From Paenibacillus artemisiicola (GTDB taxonomy: Bacteria > Bacillota > Bacilli > Paenibacillales > Paenibacillaceae), in contig NZ_JAGGDJ010000036.1 in the NCBI RefSeq assembly GCF_017652985.1, positions 1 through 58,260 on the forward strand: DNA of 58,260 nt, written 5' to 3'. The notes beneath the pieces were generated by a model, which did not search any database, was not told the origin of the DNA, and was given only the letters and a program-made list of their open reading frames with translations. The translations under genes and the position numbers were made by a program. This document shows positions 24,467 to 33,312 of the stretch, one piece after another; within the stretch, counting starts at the first letter, position 1, and the number at the start of each line of letters is the position of its first letter.

Positions 24467-26143
24467 TTACACCCGCTCGAACAACCCCTGCTTCTGATCC
24501 TCGACCGCCATTGCGCGGACCTCGAAATGCTTCTTCTTGCCCGTCGCCGTGTACGGCAGCTCGTCGATGAACCGGTAGAAGCGCGGCCGCTTGTACGTGG
24601 CCAGCATGAGGTGCTCGCTGCAATACTTGCCGAGCTCCTTGGCCGTCAGCGACGGGTCCGACTTGATGACGTACGCGACGACGGATTCGCCGCGCAGCTC
24701 GTCCGGCACGCCGACGACGACCGCTTCCTGCACCTTCGGATGCTGGTTCAGGATTTCCTCGACCTGGACCGGATGGATGTTCTCCCCGGAGGAGAGGATC
24801 ATGTCGTTCTTGCGGCCGACGACCGTGACGAATTCATTCTCGTCCCATGTGCCCATGTCCCCGATGTAAATCCAGCCTTTATAGAACACCTTGCGGCTCT
24901 CGGCTTCCTTGTTGACGTACGTGTACGCCGTCTTGCCGACGGACCGCACGATGATCTCGCCGACCTCCTTGCCGTCCCGCGCGACGACGTCGTCCGGCTC
25001 CGCTTTGCGGTCGGGATAAATCTTCACCACCGCCACGTCGTCGTCCGTGCAGGAGCGGCCCGCCGTGCCGGCCATATCCGGCAGGTCGAACGGGCGCAGG
25101 AACGTGTTCCAGAACGCCTCCGTCGTGCCGTAGCCGTTGAAAATATTCGGCGTCAGCGTCTGCTGGTACCGGATGCAGTCTTCCTTCTCGAGCGGCGCCC
25201 CCATCGTGACGATGCCCTTCAGCCCGCTCAGGTCGGCCGGATGCTTCAGCTGCTGCTGGTACAGCATCTTCAGCATCGGCGGCGCGCCGATCACGAACGT
25301 CAGCCCGTAGTCCGGGATGTACTCCAGCACGGTCTTCGGGTTGAAGTGGCGCATGATCACGACCTCGCCCCCGACGAACAGCGTCGGGTTCGGGCCCCCG
25401 GAGTGCAGGCCGCCGCGGTGGAACCACGGGCTCATGTTCATCGTCCGGTCCATCGGCGTCAGCGGAAAATGCATCGCGACGTCGTGGGCCGACAGCACGT
25501 CGTTCACGTTGTTGAGCGGCACGCCCTTCGGCTGCCCCGTCGTGCCGGACGTGTACAGCCGCGTATTTTCCTCGTAAATGTGCTTCGGCGCGAGCGGCGG
25601 ATCGTCCTCGGAACGGTCCCGGACATAGTCGGCATAGGTCACATGGCCCTCCGGCGCTTCGTTCTGCCCGGTAAAATCGGCCATGACGACCCGCTTCGGC
25701 CGGTGCTCGGCCATGGCGAGCGCCTGCAGCGCCGTCTCACGGAACTCGCTGTCGTAGACGAACACCGCCGGCTTGCTGTCGTCGAGGATGAACGCCGTCT
25801 CCCCCGGGGAGAGGCGGAAATTGATCGGATTGTTGATCGCGCCGATCTTCTGCGGAGCCAAGAAGCTGAAAACGAACTCGGCCGAGTTCGGCAGCTGGTA
25901 CGTGACGACCTCGCCCCGTCCGACGCCGTCCGCCAAGAGCGCGCGGGCGAACCGGTTCGCCTCGCGGTTGAGCTCCGCGTACGTCCACCGAAGCCCGCGC
26001 AGCGGGTCCGTCAGCGCGGGTCGATTCGCAAACCGGCGGGTATTGCGCAGAAATCCGTTCAGATACGTAAACGAATGCTCGAACGTCTCCTTGAACATCC
26101 CTGCGTCGTAGGTTAAATCGTGCTCCATTTCCATGCGGTCCAT
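24467..26143 (-). CDS. AMP-forming acyl-CoA synthetase
   Basis: Activates a carboxylic acid (fatty or aryl) to acyl-CoA through an acyl-AMP. The 558-residue product has all ANL motifs: P-loop LYTSGTTGQPKGVP, NGYGTTEAFWN, the WIYIGDMGTW segment, hinge GRKNDMILSSGENIHP and the C-terminal lysine in YTATGKKKHF. It is the last gene of a three-gene unit with a thioesterase and a ketoacyl synthase. Start choice: ATG 26143 follows GGTGGAGGAG closely; ATG 26134 or 26128 three and five codons later are equally possible. The ligase is related to medium/long-chain fatty-acid ligases; true substrate unknown. Confidence 0.93.
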   Translation of the reverse strand: MDRMEMEHDLTYDAGMFKETFEHSFTYLNGFLRNTRRFANRPALTDPLRGLRWTYAELNREANRFARALLADGVGRGEVVTYQLPNSAEFVFSFLAPQKIGAINNPINFRLSPGETAFILDDSKPAVFVYDSEFRETALQALAMAEHRPKRVVMADFTGQNEAPEGHVTYADYVRDRSEDDPPLAPKHIYEENTRLYTSGTTGQPKGVPLNNVNDVLSAHDVAMHFPLTPMDRTMNMSPWFHRGGLHSGGPNPTLFVGGEVVIMRHFNPKTVLEYIPDYGLTFVIGAPPMLKMLYQQQLKHPADLSGLKGIVTMGAPLEKEDCIRYQQTLTPNIFNGYGTTEAFWNTFLRPFDLPDMAGTAGRSCTDDDVAVVKIYPDRKAEPDDVVARDGKEVGEIIVRSVGKTAYTYVNKEAESRKVFYKGWIYIGDMGTWDENEFVTVVGRKNDMILSSGENIHPVQVEEILNQHPKVQEAVVVGVPDELRGESVVAYVIKSDPSLTAKELGKYCSEHLMLATYKRPRFYRFIDELPYTATGKKKHFEVRAMAVEDQKQGLFERV

Positions 26144-26189
26144 GTCTCCTCCACCTTTCGATAACGCATATAATTGGCGATCGTCCCGC

Positions 26190-27434
26190 CTATCGTCCGT
26201 CGTACGCCCCGACGATCAAGGAAGCGTTTTGCCCGCCGAAGCCGAAGGAATTGGACATCGCGCGCCGTACGGCCGCCTGCCGCGCCACGTTCGGCACATA
26301 GTCCAAATCGCATTCCGGATCGGGGGTCTCGTAGTTCAGCGTCGGCGGCAGCACGCCTTCGCGGATCGCCTGGATGCAGGCGATCAGCTCCGTCACGCCG
26401 CCGGCGCCCATCAGATGCCCGGTCGCGCCCTTGATCGAGCTGACGGGCACGCCGCCGGCGCGCTCGCCGAACACGGTCTTGAGCGCCTTCGTCTCGATGC
26501 GGTCGCCGAGCGGCGTGGACGTGCCGTGCGCGCTGACGTAATCGATGTCCGCCGGCGTCAGCCCGGCGCGTTCGAGCGCGAGCCGCATGCAGTCGATCTC
26601 GCCGCGGCCGTTCGGCTCGGACGACGTGACGTGATACGCGTCCGTCGTGTTCGCGTAGCCGAGCAGCTCGGCGAAGACGGCCGCGCCCCGGCGTTCCGCG
26701 GATGCCAGCGTCTCCAGCACGACCGCGCCGCCGCCCTCGCCCATGACGAAGCCGTCGCGGTTCAGGTCGAACGGCCGGCTCGCCCGCGCCGGATCCGCGT
26801 TGCGCGTCGACAGCGCGCGGCTGGCCGCGAGGCCCGCGTCCATAAGGGCGCACAGGATCGATTCCGCGCCCACGGCCACCACGGCATCGGCCTGTCCCGA
26901 CTGCAGCAGCATGGCGCCGAGGCCGATCGCGTCCGCGCCCGAGGAGCAGGCCGTATTCAGCGTGTAGCCCGGCCCGCGAAAATCATGCGTAATCCCGATA
27001 TGCGCGGCCGCGATGTTGCCGAGCATCTTGGTCACGAGATGCGGGCTCACCCGGTAGCTGCCGCTTTGCGTGGCCGCCTCCTGCGCCTGCGTCGCCGTGA
27101 AGATGCCCGCGAGCGCGGTGCCGAGCACCACGGCGACCCGTTCCGGCCGCGCACGGATGCGGCTCTGCGCCAGCGCCTCCTCGGCCGCGATCAACGCGAA
27201 CTGCATGAAAATATCGGTCTGCTGCGCCAGCTTGCGCGGCATGTAGTCGGCCGGGTCGAACGGCTTCACCTCGGCCGCGATCCGGACCGGAAGCCGCTCC
27301 GCGTCGAAGCGCTCGATGGCGCCGATGCCGCTGCGGCCTTCCTTCAAGCCGTTCCAATACGCGCCGACGCCGATGCCGAGCGGCGTGACGGCCCCCATGC
27401 CCGTCACGGCAATGCGTGCTTGATTGCCTGTCAT
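26190..27434 (-). CDS. Beta-ketoacyl-ACP synthase II-like (FabF-like) condensing enzyme
   Basis: Decarboxylative condensing enzyme of 414 residues. The catalytic triad stands at the same numbers as in E. coli FabF: Cys163 (NTACSSGAD), His303 (SAHGTSTPLGD) and His340 (GATGHLMGAGG); the glycine-rich loop FGFGGQNASL closes the protein. It is not next to fabD/fabG/acpP, so it is probably an accessory synthase and not the housekeeping FabF. The ATG lies 6 bases after the stop of the thioesterase gene and the acyl-CoA ligase follows 46 bases on, so the three are one operon. It might extend or condense acyl groups supplied by the ligase, but no ACP is encoded nearby. Confidence 0.93.
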   Translation of the reverse strand: MTGNQARIAVTGMGAVTPLGIGVGAYWNGLKEGRSGIGAIERFDAERLPVRIAAEVKPFDPADYMPRKLAQQTDIFMQFALIAAEEALAQSRIRARPERVAVVLGTALAGIFTATQAQEAATQSGSYRVSPHLVTKMLGNIAAAHIGITHDFRGPGYTLNTACSSGADAIGLGAMLLQSGQADAVVAVGAESILCALMDAGLAASRALSTRNADPARASRPFDLNRDGFVMGEGGGAVVLETLASAERRGAAVFAELLGYANTTDAYHVTSSEPNGRGEIDCMRLALERAGLTPADIDYVSAHGTSTPLGDRIETKALKTVFGERAGGVPVSSIKGATGHLMGAGGVTELIACIQAIREGVLPPTLNYETPDPECDLDYVPNVARQAAVRRAMSNSFGFGGQNASLIVGAYDGR

Positions 27435-27440
27435 TCTACT

Positions 27441-27908
27441 TCACTGTCCCTTCTCCGCCCGGGCGTCCGCTTCGCCCAAGGCCGGCCAGTTGGCCGTCAG
27501 TCGATCCCACAGCCGCGGATGCCGCCGCTTCAGGTTGAACGGGGCGCCGTCGTCGCCGACGTACGCGTGCGCCGTGGCGCCTTCGGCGGCCAGCGTGCCG
27601 TCCCGCTTGAAGACGCGGTAGCCGAACGCGAGCCGGGAACGCGTCAGCTCCGTCAAGGACGCGTGCACCGCGATCCGCTCCTCGGGCTTCAGCATTTTTT
27701 TGTAGGCGCAGTCCGCCTTCAGGCAGACGAGCGAGATGCCCGCGCGATGAAATACGTCCATATAGGGAAACCCATGCTCCGCCATCAGCTGCATGCGCGC
27801 ATTCGTGAACCAGTCGAACGTCTTGGCGTAATAGGAGATTCCGGCTGCGTCGCAGTCCCCCCAAGTCACCGTCATGTCGTACACGTAATCGGGACGGAAT
27901 TCAGTCAT
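27441..27908 (-). CDS. Hot-dog-fold (4HBT) acyl-CoA thioesterase
   Basis: Cytosolic thioesterase of 155 residues of the 4-hydroxybenzoyl-CoA thioesterase group. The active-site segment WGDCDAAGISYYAKTFDWF with catalytic Asp20 is clear (D-x-x-G-x-x-Y-Y), followed by the usual beta-strand pattern (ISLVCLKADCAYKKML, FGYRVFKRDGTLAAEG). First gene of the operon with the FabF-like synthase and acyl-CoA ligase. A thioesterase plus ligase pair implies that acyl groups are both activated and released, as in a specialised lipid or aryl-acid route; the product is unknown. Promoter probably in 27909-28000, where no gene lies. Confidence 0.9.
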   Translation of the reverse strand: MTEFRPDYVYDMTVTWGDCDAAGISYYAKTFDWFTNARMQLMAEHGFPYMDVFHRAGISLVCLKADCAYKKMLKPEERIAVHASLTELTRSRLAFGYRVFKRDGTLAAEGATAHAYVGDDGAPFNLKRRHPRLWDRLTANWPALGEADARAEKGQ

Positions 27909-28002
27909 GCCATGCCCTCCGATCTAAGATGTAATCTTTACCAGCTTGCCCGTCCGATCGGCCGTTCAAGCGCCCGCGCGCCGGCCGAATCGTCCGGAAG
28001 GA

Positions 28003-28030
28003 CGACAAAAAAGCGCACAAAGCGCTTTTT
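28003..28030 (-). terminator. Terminator of the pot operon
   Basis: AAAAAGCGC (28008-28016) pairs with GCGCTTTTT (28022-28030); on the minus strand a T-run follows. Confidence 0.75.
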
Positions 28031-28101
28031 GCCCGTCCTATTTACCTAATTCGCAGGCGGATCGCGGAATCCTGCCAACGTCCTAAATTTTTTATAGTGG
28101 C

Positions 28102-29175
28102 TTACTTTTTATGCATCTTAAACTCCAGGAACAGCTCGTTGTAGTGCGACAGCATCTTCTTCCCTAGATTCCGGTAAACCTCCAGCTTGGAGGTCAGCTC
28201 CGGATCCGGGTAAAACCGCTTGTCCCCCGAGATGTCCTCCGGCAAATACCCCATGGCGCCTTTGTTCGGCGTGGCGTAGCCGACGTACTCGGCGTTCTGC
28301 GCGGCATGCTTCGGATCGAGCATGAAGTCGATGAACGCGTGCGCGCCTTCGACGTTCTTGGCCGTCTTCGGGATGACCATGTTGTCGAACCACAAGTTGG
28401 AGCCTTCCTCCGGCACGACGTAATCGAGCTTGTCGTTGGCGTCCATGATTTCCGAAGCGTCCCCGGACCAAACGACCCCGACCGCCGCTTCCTCGTTCGC
28501 GAGCAGCATCTTGATCTCGTCGCCGACGATCGCCTTCACGTTCGGCGTCAGCTCGCCGAGCTTCGCCTTCGCCTGCTGGAGATGGTCCTCGTTCGTGTCG
28601 TTCAGCGAGTAATGCAGGCTGTTCAGCCCGAAGCCGATCACCTCGCGCGCGCCGTCGACGAGCAGAATCTGGTTGCGCAGGCTCTTGTCCCACAGGTCGT
28701 TCCAGCTCTTGAACGTCCGCCCGCCGAGCATCTCCGAATTATAGACGATGCCGACCGTGCCCCAGAAGTACGGGATGGAATATTCGTTGTTCGGATCGAA
28801 CGGCAGGTTCATGAACCGCGGGTCGATGTATTTGAGGTTGGGCAGCTTCGACTTGTCGATCGGCAGCAGCAGATGCTCCTGCTTCATCTTATCGATCGCG
28901 TATTCGGAAGGGACGCTGACGTCGAAGGTCGTGCCGCCCTGCTCGATCTTGGTCATCATCGCCTCGTTGGAATCGAACGTCTGGTAGATGACCTTGAGCC
29001 CGGATTCCTTCTCGAATTCGGCGATCAGGTCGGGATCGATGTAATCGCCCCAGTTGTAGATTGTCAGCGTGTTCGCGCCGGAGAAGCCTTGGGACGAATT
29101 GAGCGCCGAAGCGCCGTACAGGAGCGCGAAACCGAGCGCGACCACGAGGATCAGCATGCGCAGCAGCTGGTTCAT
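28102..29175 (-). CDS. potD: Spermidine/putrescine-type ABC transporter substrate-binding protein
   Basis: Extracytoplasmic binding protein of 357 residues for polyamines. After an N-terminal hydrophobic segment (LLRMLILVVALGFALLYGAS, no lipobox Cys, so probably an uncleaved anchor or processed signal) comes the PotD pattern: LTIYNWGDYIDPDLIAEFEKE, TFDSNEAMMTKI, DVSVPSEYAIDKM, PYFWGTVGIVYN, and LWFDNMVIPKTAKN. The ATG at 29175 overlaps the potC stop (ATGA), so I prefer it to the longer start at 29193. Last gene of potABCD, followed by a terminator. Ligand specificity (spermidine versus putrescine) is not decidable here. Confidence 0.94.
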   Translation of the reverse strand: MNQLLRMLILVVALGFALLYGASALNSSQGFSGANTLTIYNWGDYIDPDLIAEFEKESGLKVIYQTFDSNEAMMTKIEQGGTTFDVSVPSEYAIDKMKQEHLLLPIDKSKLPNLKYIDPRFMNLPFDPNNEYSIPYFWGTVGIVYNSEMLGGRTFKSWNDLWDKSLRNQILLVDGAREVIGFGLNSLHYSLNDTNEDHLQQAKAKLGELTPNVKAIVGDEIKMLLANEEAAVGVVWSGDASEIMDANDKLDYVVPEEGSNLWFDNMVIPKTAKNVEGAHAFIDFMLDPKHAAQNAEYVGYATPNKGAMGYLPEDISGDKRFYPDPELTSKLEVYRNLGKKMLSHYNELFLEFKMHKK

Positions 29176-30014
29176 TTGTTTGGCAGCCCCCATTCCGCGT
29201 TCCGGCCGCGCCGGCCGGCCGCCCCCGCTTGCCCGCGGCGGCTGATGAAGTAATAGCCGACGACGAGCGCCAGCGTGAACAGGAAGATGAGCGTCGACAG
29301 CGCATTGATGGACAGCGAGACGCCTTGTCTAGCTCTTGAATAGATCTCGACCGACAGCGTCGTGAAGCCATTGCCCGTGACGAAGAACGTCACCGCGAAA
29401 TCGTCGAGCGAGTAGGTCAGCGCCATGAAGAAGCCGGCGAAGATGCCCGACTTGATGACCGGCAGCACGACCTTCGTCAGCACGTCCCATTCCGTCGCGC
29501 CGAGGTCGCGCGCGGCGTCGAGCAGCGTCGGGCTCATTTCCTTCAGCCGCGGCAGCACCATGATGACGACGATCGGCACGCTGAACGCGATGTGCGAGAT
29601 GAGCACGGACGCGAAGCCGAGCTTGATGCCGAGCATCGTGAAGAAGATCAGGAACGACGCGCCGATGATGACGTCCGGGCTGACGATCAGCACGTTGTTC
29701 AGCGACAACAGCGCGTTCTGCCGCCGCACCCGGCGCGTCCGGTGAATCGCGATGGCGCCGATGACGCCGAGAATCGTCGAGATCGCCGACGAGAACAGCG
29801 CGATGACGACCGTGTTCAGCACGATAATGAGCAGCCGCGTATCCGCGAACACTTCCCGGTACCAGTGCCAGGTGAAGCCTTCGAAGCCGTGCATCGTCTC
29901 CCCGCTGTTGAAGGAGTAGTAGCCCAAGTAGAGAATCGGCGCGTAGAGGATAAGGAACACGAGCCACAGATACAGGTTGGACGGTTTGAATCTCGGGTTG
30001 AAGGAATTCCGCAT
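29172..30014 (-). CDS. potC: Polyamine ABC transporter permease PotC
   Basis: Inner-membrane permease of 280 residues with six membrane segments. The binding-protein-dependent transport signature is present as the EAA-like loop LLDAARDLGATEWDVLTKVVLP (near residue 165-186), which docks on PotA. N-terminus FKPSNLYLWLVFLILYAPIL is typical for PotC. Six bases separate it from the potB stop, and its own stop overlaps the potD start. A basic Gly/Arg-rich C-terminal tail (RRGQAGAAGRRGRNAEWG) is longer than usual. Confidence 0.94.
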   Translation of the reverse strand: MRNSFNPRFKPSNLYLWLVFLILYAPILYLGYYSFNSGETMHGFEGFTWHWYREVFADTRLLIIVLNTVVIALFSSAISTILGVIGAIAIHRTRRVRRQNALLSLNNVLIVSPDVIIGASFLIFFTMLGIKLGFASVLISHIAFSVPIVVIMVLPRLKEMSPTLLDAARDLGATEWDVLTKVVLPVIKSGIFAGFFMALTYSLDDFAVTFFVTGNGFTTLSVEIYSRARQGVSLSINALSTLIFLFTLALVVGYYFISRRGQAGAAGRRGRNAEWGLPNK

Positions 30015-30020
30015 GGCCCG

Positions 30021-30860
30021 TTACCTCCTCGTCCGGACGCGGTTGCCGGTCAACAGCATGATGACGGCCATCGCGATGATGAGAAAGACCGCGATCGTCG
30101 CCCCCATGCCCCAGTCCTGCGTCACGAGAAAATGCTGCTCGATCGCCGTGCCGAGCGTGATGACCCGGCTGCCCGCGATGAGCCGCGTGATCATGAAGAG
30201 CGACAGCGCCGGGATGAACACCGCCTGGCAGCCGGACTTCACGCCGCTCAGCGTGAGCGGGAACACGACGCGCCGGAACGTCGTCCACGTCGAAGCGCCG
30301 AGGTCGCGCGACGCGTCGAGCAGCGACGGGTTCAGCTCCTCCAGCGCGTTGAACACGGGCAGAATCATGAACGGGATGAATATATAGACCGACACGAACA
30401 CGAAGCTGAAATCCGTGAACAAGATTTGCTGCCGCCCGATGCCGAGCGTCTCCAAAATCGCGTTCGCCGCGCCGTACGTGCCGAACAGGCCGATGAACGC
30501 GTACGTTTTGAGCAGCAGGTTGATCCAGCTCGGCAGAATCAGCAGCAGCAGCCACAGCTGCTTGTGCTTCGTTCTGGTGAGCAGGTACGCCGCCGGATAG
30601 CCGACGAGCAGCGAGAACGCCGTGATGAGGAAGGCGTACCAGAACGAGCTGAGCGTCATCCGCATGTAGACGGGCGTGAAGAAATGGGCGTAGTTCGAGA
30701 ACGTGAAGGCGCCCTCCACGTCGAACAGCGAATCGTAGAGGATCAGCGCGATCGGCGCGAAGACGAACAGCAGCATCCAGAGCAGGTACGGGACAAGATA
30801 GACGTTGCGCGCGCGGGACGCCGCGGCGCCCTGCGCCTGCGTTTCCGCCGCCGCCCTCAC
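30021..30860 (-). CDS. potB: Polyamine ABC transporter permease PotB
   Basis: Permease of 279 residues pairing with PotC. Features: N-terminal cytosolic tail of about 18 residues, YLVPYLLWMLLFVFAPIALI as first helix, LPSWINLLLKTYAFIGLFG, and the EAA loop SLLDASRDLGASTWTTFRRV. The GTG start overlaps the potA TGA (GTGA), so translation is coupled. Motif order and length fit PotB and not other ABC permeases. Confidence 0.94.
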   Translation of the reverse strand: MRAAAETQAQGAAASRARNVYLVPYLLWMLLFVFAPIALILYDSLFDVEGAFTFSNYAHFFTPVYMRMTLSSFWYAFLITAFSLLVGYPAAYLLTRTKHKQLWLLLLILPSWINLLLKTYAFIGLFGTYGAANAILETLGIGRQQILFTDFSFVFVSVYIFIPFMILPVFNALEELNPSLLDASRDLGASTWTTFRRVVFPLTLSGVKSGCQAVFIPALSLFMITRLIAGSRVITLGTAIEQHFLVTQDWGMGATIAVFLIIAMAVIMLLTGNRVRTRR

Positions 30861-31957
30861 GAGTACGCCTCCAGCCGCTTGTCGAATTCCTCTTCCGTCT
30901 CGTTAAAGCGCATGACGTGGATCGCCTCGGGGTCGAACGTCAGGCCGATCGCCTCGCCGACCTCCGCCTTGCGGGTGGAGTGCACGAGCCAGCGGTTGCC
31001 CGCGCCGTCGGCGCATTGGATCTCGTAGTGCACGCCGCGGAACAGCTGCGTCTCGACGCGCACCTCCAGCTTGCCTTCGCCGGGACGCGTGATCTCCAGG
31101 TCCTCCGGGCGGATGACGATGTCGACCGGCTCGTTCGGCTGCAGCCCTTGGTCCACGCAGGCGAACGATTTGCCCGCGAACTCGACGAGGAAGTCCTTCG
31201 TCATCCGGCCGGCCACGATGTTGGATTCCCCGATGAAGTCGGCCACGAACCGGTTGATCGGCTCGTCGTAGATGTCCGTCGGCGTGCCGCTCTGCTGGAT
31301 GATGCCGTTGTTCAGGACGAAGATCTCGTCCGACATCGCGAGCGCTTCCTCCTGGTCGTGCGTGACGAAGATGAACGTGATGCCGAGGCGGCGCTGCAGC
31401 TCGCGCAGCTCGACCTGCATTTCGGTCCGGAGCTTCAGGTCGAGCGCCGACAGCGGCTCGTCGAGCAGGATGATTTCCGGCCGGTTGACGATGGCCCGGG
31501 CGATGGCGACGCGCTGCCGCTGCCCGCCGGACATCTCGTGAATCTCGCGGTTCTCGTAGCCGGCCAGGTTGACGAAGCGCAGCGCTTCCAGCACCTTCTC
31601 CTTGATCTCCGCCTGCTTGAGCTTCTTGATGCGCAGGCCGAACGCCACGTTCTCGAACACGTCCAGATGCGGGAACAACGCGTAGTCCTGGAATACCGTA
31701 TTTACCTGCCGCTTGTTGGCGGGCACGTGGTTGATCACCTTGCCGTGAAAATAAATGTCGCCCCGCGTCGGCTCCGTGAAGCCCGCGATCAGCCGCAGGA
31801 TCGTCGTCTTGCCGCAGCCCGACGGGCCCAGCAGCGTGTAAAACTTGCCGCGCTCCATGTCGAAGCTGACGTTCTTGAGGACGGCTTCGTCGCCCTCGTA
31901 CTGCTTCGTGACGCCCCGGAACGAAATGATCGTTCCCGGGTTGTCCGGTCCGTTCAT
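30857..31957 (-). CDS. potA: Polyamine ABC transporter ATPase PotA
   Basis: Nucleotide-binding subunit of 366 residues driving polyamine import. Walker A GPSGCGKTT, Q-loop VFQDYALFPHL, signature MSGGQRQRVAIARAI, Walker B IILLDEPLSALD and the switch His in FVTHDQEEAL are all intact. The C-terminal TOBE-like regulatory domain (residues ~260-366: VDIVIRPEDLEI, VETQLFRGVHYEIQ) is typical for PotA. First gene of potABCD; GGAGGG precedes the ATG. A TATACT box at about 32021-32026 on the minus strand is a possible -10. Confidence 0.95.
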   Translation of the reverse strand: MNGPDNPGTIISFRGVTKQYEGDEAVLKNVSFDMERGKFYTLLGPSGCGKTTILRLIAGFTEPTRGDIYFHGKVINHVPANKRQVNTVFQDYALFPHLDVFENVAFGLRIKKLKQAEIKEKVLEALRFVNLAGYENREIHEMSGGQRQRVAIARAIVNRPEIILLDEPLSALDLKLRTEMQVELRELQRRLGITFIFVTHDQEEALAMSDEIFVLNNGIIQQSGTPTDIYDEPINRFVADFIGESNIVAGRMTKDFLVEFAGKSFACVDQGLQPNEPVDIVIRPEDLEITRPGEGKLEVRVETQLFRGVHYEIQCADGAGNRWLVHSTRKAEVGEAIGLTFDPEAIHVMRFNETEEEFDKRLEAYS

Positions 31958-32120
31958 GCTCGCGATCCCTCCTCTACGCTCTCATTTATCCTGTCGAATC
32001 AGGCCGTTAACGCTTTCTTGGATAGTATACCCAATCGCCCCCCGGGCATGAAGCGTTTCCTTTGTAAAGGCGGCCGGCCGCGCCTTGCCGGAGGCCGGTC
32101 CGCCGGACGGCCGTTCGGCG

Positions 32121-32639
32121 TCATTCGACGACGAAGCGGTCCTCGCGCAAAATCGTCTCGACCGCTTGGTCCAGCGTCAGCGCCGTCGTATCGAGCGCGT
32201 GCGCGCTGCCGGCATGGTCGGCGAGCATGCCGCACCGTTCGCCCATGCGCAGCTCGGGCGGCCGCTCCGCGTCCCTCCGGCGCAGCTCGCCTTCCTCGGC
32301 GACCAGCAGCGCGAACTTCAGCGCCGCGAGGCCGGCCGTCTCGCCGAGCGCCGCGCGGAACAGCGCGATATCCTCGCGGAACACGACGTAATTGACGACG
32401 ACGTCATGGCCGGTTGCCGCGAAATTCCGGGCCAAGGCGCCGATGTTCCGCCACATCAAGCCGACGTGGAACGGACTTTCCCACGGCGCGCGGTTGCCCC
32501 CGGCTACCATATGGTACACGTCGTCGCCGTCGATCAGCGCGCTGCGTTCGAGCCGCTCCGCGATCGCTCGCGACGTCGTCGATTTGCCCGCGCCCGGCGG
32601 TCCGGACAATAAGTAAATGACCGGCATGCGGTCGTTCAT
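32121..32639 (-). CDS. Small P-loop kinase-like ATPase
   Basis: A 172-residue P-loop protein of the AAA_33/gluconokinase-like superfamily. Walker A is LLSGPPGAGKSTTSRAIAE (residues ~10-28), then LIDGDDVYHMV, a pattern in which the Asp pair follows strand 2 as in small-molecule kinases and zeta-toxin-like or chloramphenicol phosphotransferase-like enzymes. NYVVFREDIALFRAAL and CGMLADHAG follow. The substrate cannot be told. GAGGAG lies nine bases before ATG 32639. It ends 100 bases before no other gene on this strand; not obviously part of an operon. Confidence 0.8.
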   Translation of the reverse strand: MNDRMPVIYLLSGPPGAGKSTTSRAIAERLERSALIDGDDVYHMVAGGNRAPWESPFHVGLMWRNIGALARNFAATGHDVVVNYVVFREDIALFRAALGETAGLAALKFALLVAEEGELRRRDAERPPELRMGERCGMLADHAGSAHALDTTALTLDQAVETILREDRFVVE

Positions 32640-32739
32640 GGCGATTCGCTCCTCTTCTTTAATCGATCCATGATATTCGGCATGGCTCCTGCCGGCGCGA
32701 AAGCGCAGAGCCGACCGAGCGATGCAGGGCCGGTGCCTC

Positions 32740-33312
32740 TTAAGCCCCCGTCAATATCTTCCCGTTCGCGTCCGCCGCGCGCACGACGAAGCTGCCGACG
32801 TCCTGCCCGCCCAGCTCCTTCGTCGCGATGGCGTACTTCTCGCCGACCTCCAGCTCGACATAGACCGTGGACGCTTGCTTCACGTCCGCGGCGCCGGCGG
32901 GATCGGCCAGCGTATCGTTGCTGACGATGACGGTCTTGACCGCCGGATCGAAGGATTCCGCCGCGAAGACGACGGCGATCTTGCCTTCCTCCTCGCCCGC
33001 GCCGGCCGAGAACCAGGCGTACCTGACCGACTCGCGTCCCTGCAGCGCGGCCATCTCGACCGATGTGCCGGGCTCGTAGAGCAGCCCCCACTTGCGGTGC
33101 ACGATCTGCGCCTTGCTTTGGCTGCCGTTCGTCAGAATGGCGATCTTGTCGCTGCCGAGCGCGCGTTCGTAAGCGACGCTCTGGCCGGGGTAGGACGCGG
33201 AATGCGCGAAGGCGCTCCGCGCGCTGAAGTAGCTCCCGGACTGGTCGTACGCAAAATAAAGCACCGCGACCGCGATCAACGCGACCGCGAGGATCGTGTT
33301 ACGTCTTCTCAT
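32740..33312 (-). CDS. Membrane-anchored protein of unknown function, 190 aa
   Basis: Function not recognised. N-terminal anchor RRRNTILAVALIAVAVLYFAY (residues 2-22), then an extracytoplasmic, beta-rich domain with blocks VAYERALGSDKIAILTNGSQ, WGLLYEPGTSVEMAAL, KIAVVFAAESFDPAVKTVIV. The ATG (33312) overlaps the stop of the acetyltransferase gene (ATGA), so the two are coupled. The N-terminal extension visible in the same frame belongs to antisense reading of other genes. Confidence 0.8.
   Translation of the reverse strand: MRRRNTILAVALIAVAVLYFAYDQSGSYFSARSAFAHSASYPGQSVAYERALGSDKIAILTNGSQSKAQIVHRKWGLLYEPGTSVEMAALQGRESVRYAWFSAGAGEEEGKIAVVFAAESFDPAVKTVIVSNDTLADPAGAADVKQASTVYVELEVGEKYAIATKELGGQDVGSFVVRAADANGKILTGA

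Noticed and set aside
24174..24623. 149-codon minus frame with 14-residue repeats
   Set aside because: It overlaps the acyl-CoA ligase 3' end in another frame and follows the 42-bp DNA repeat; no start signal.
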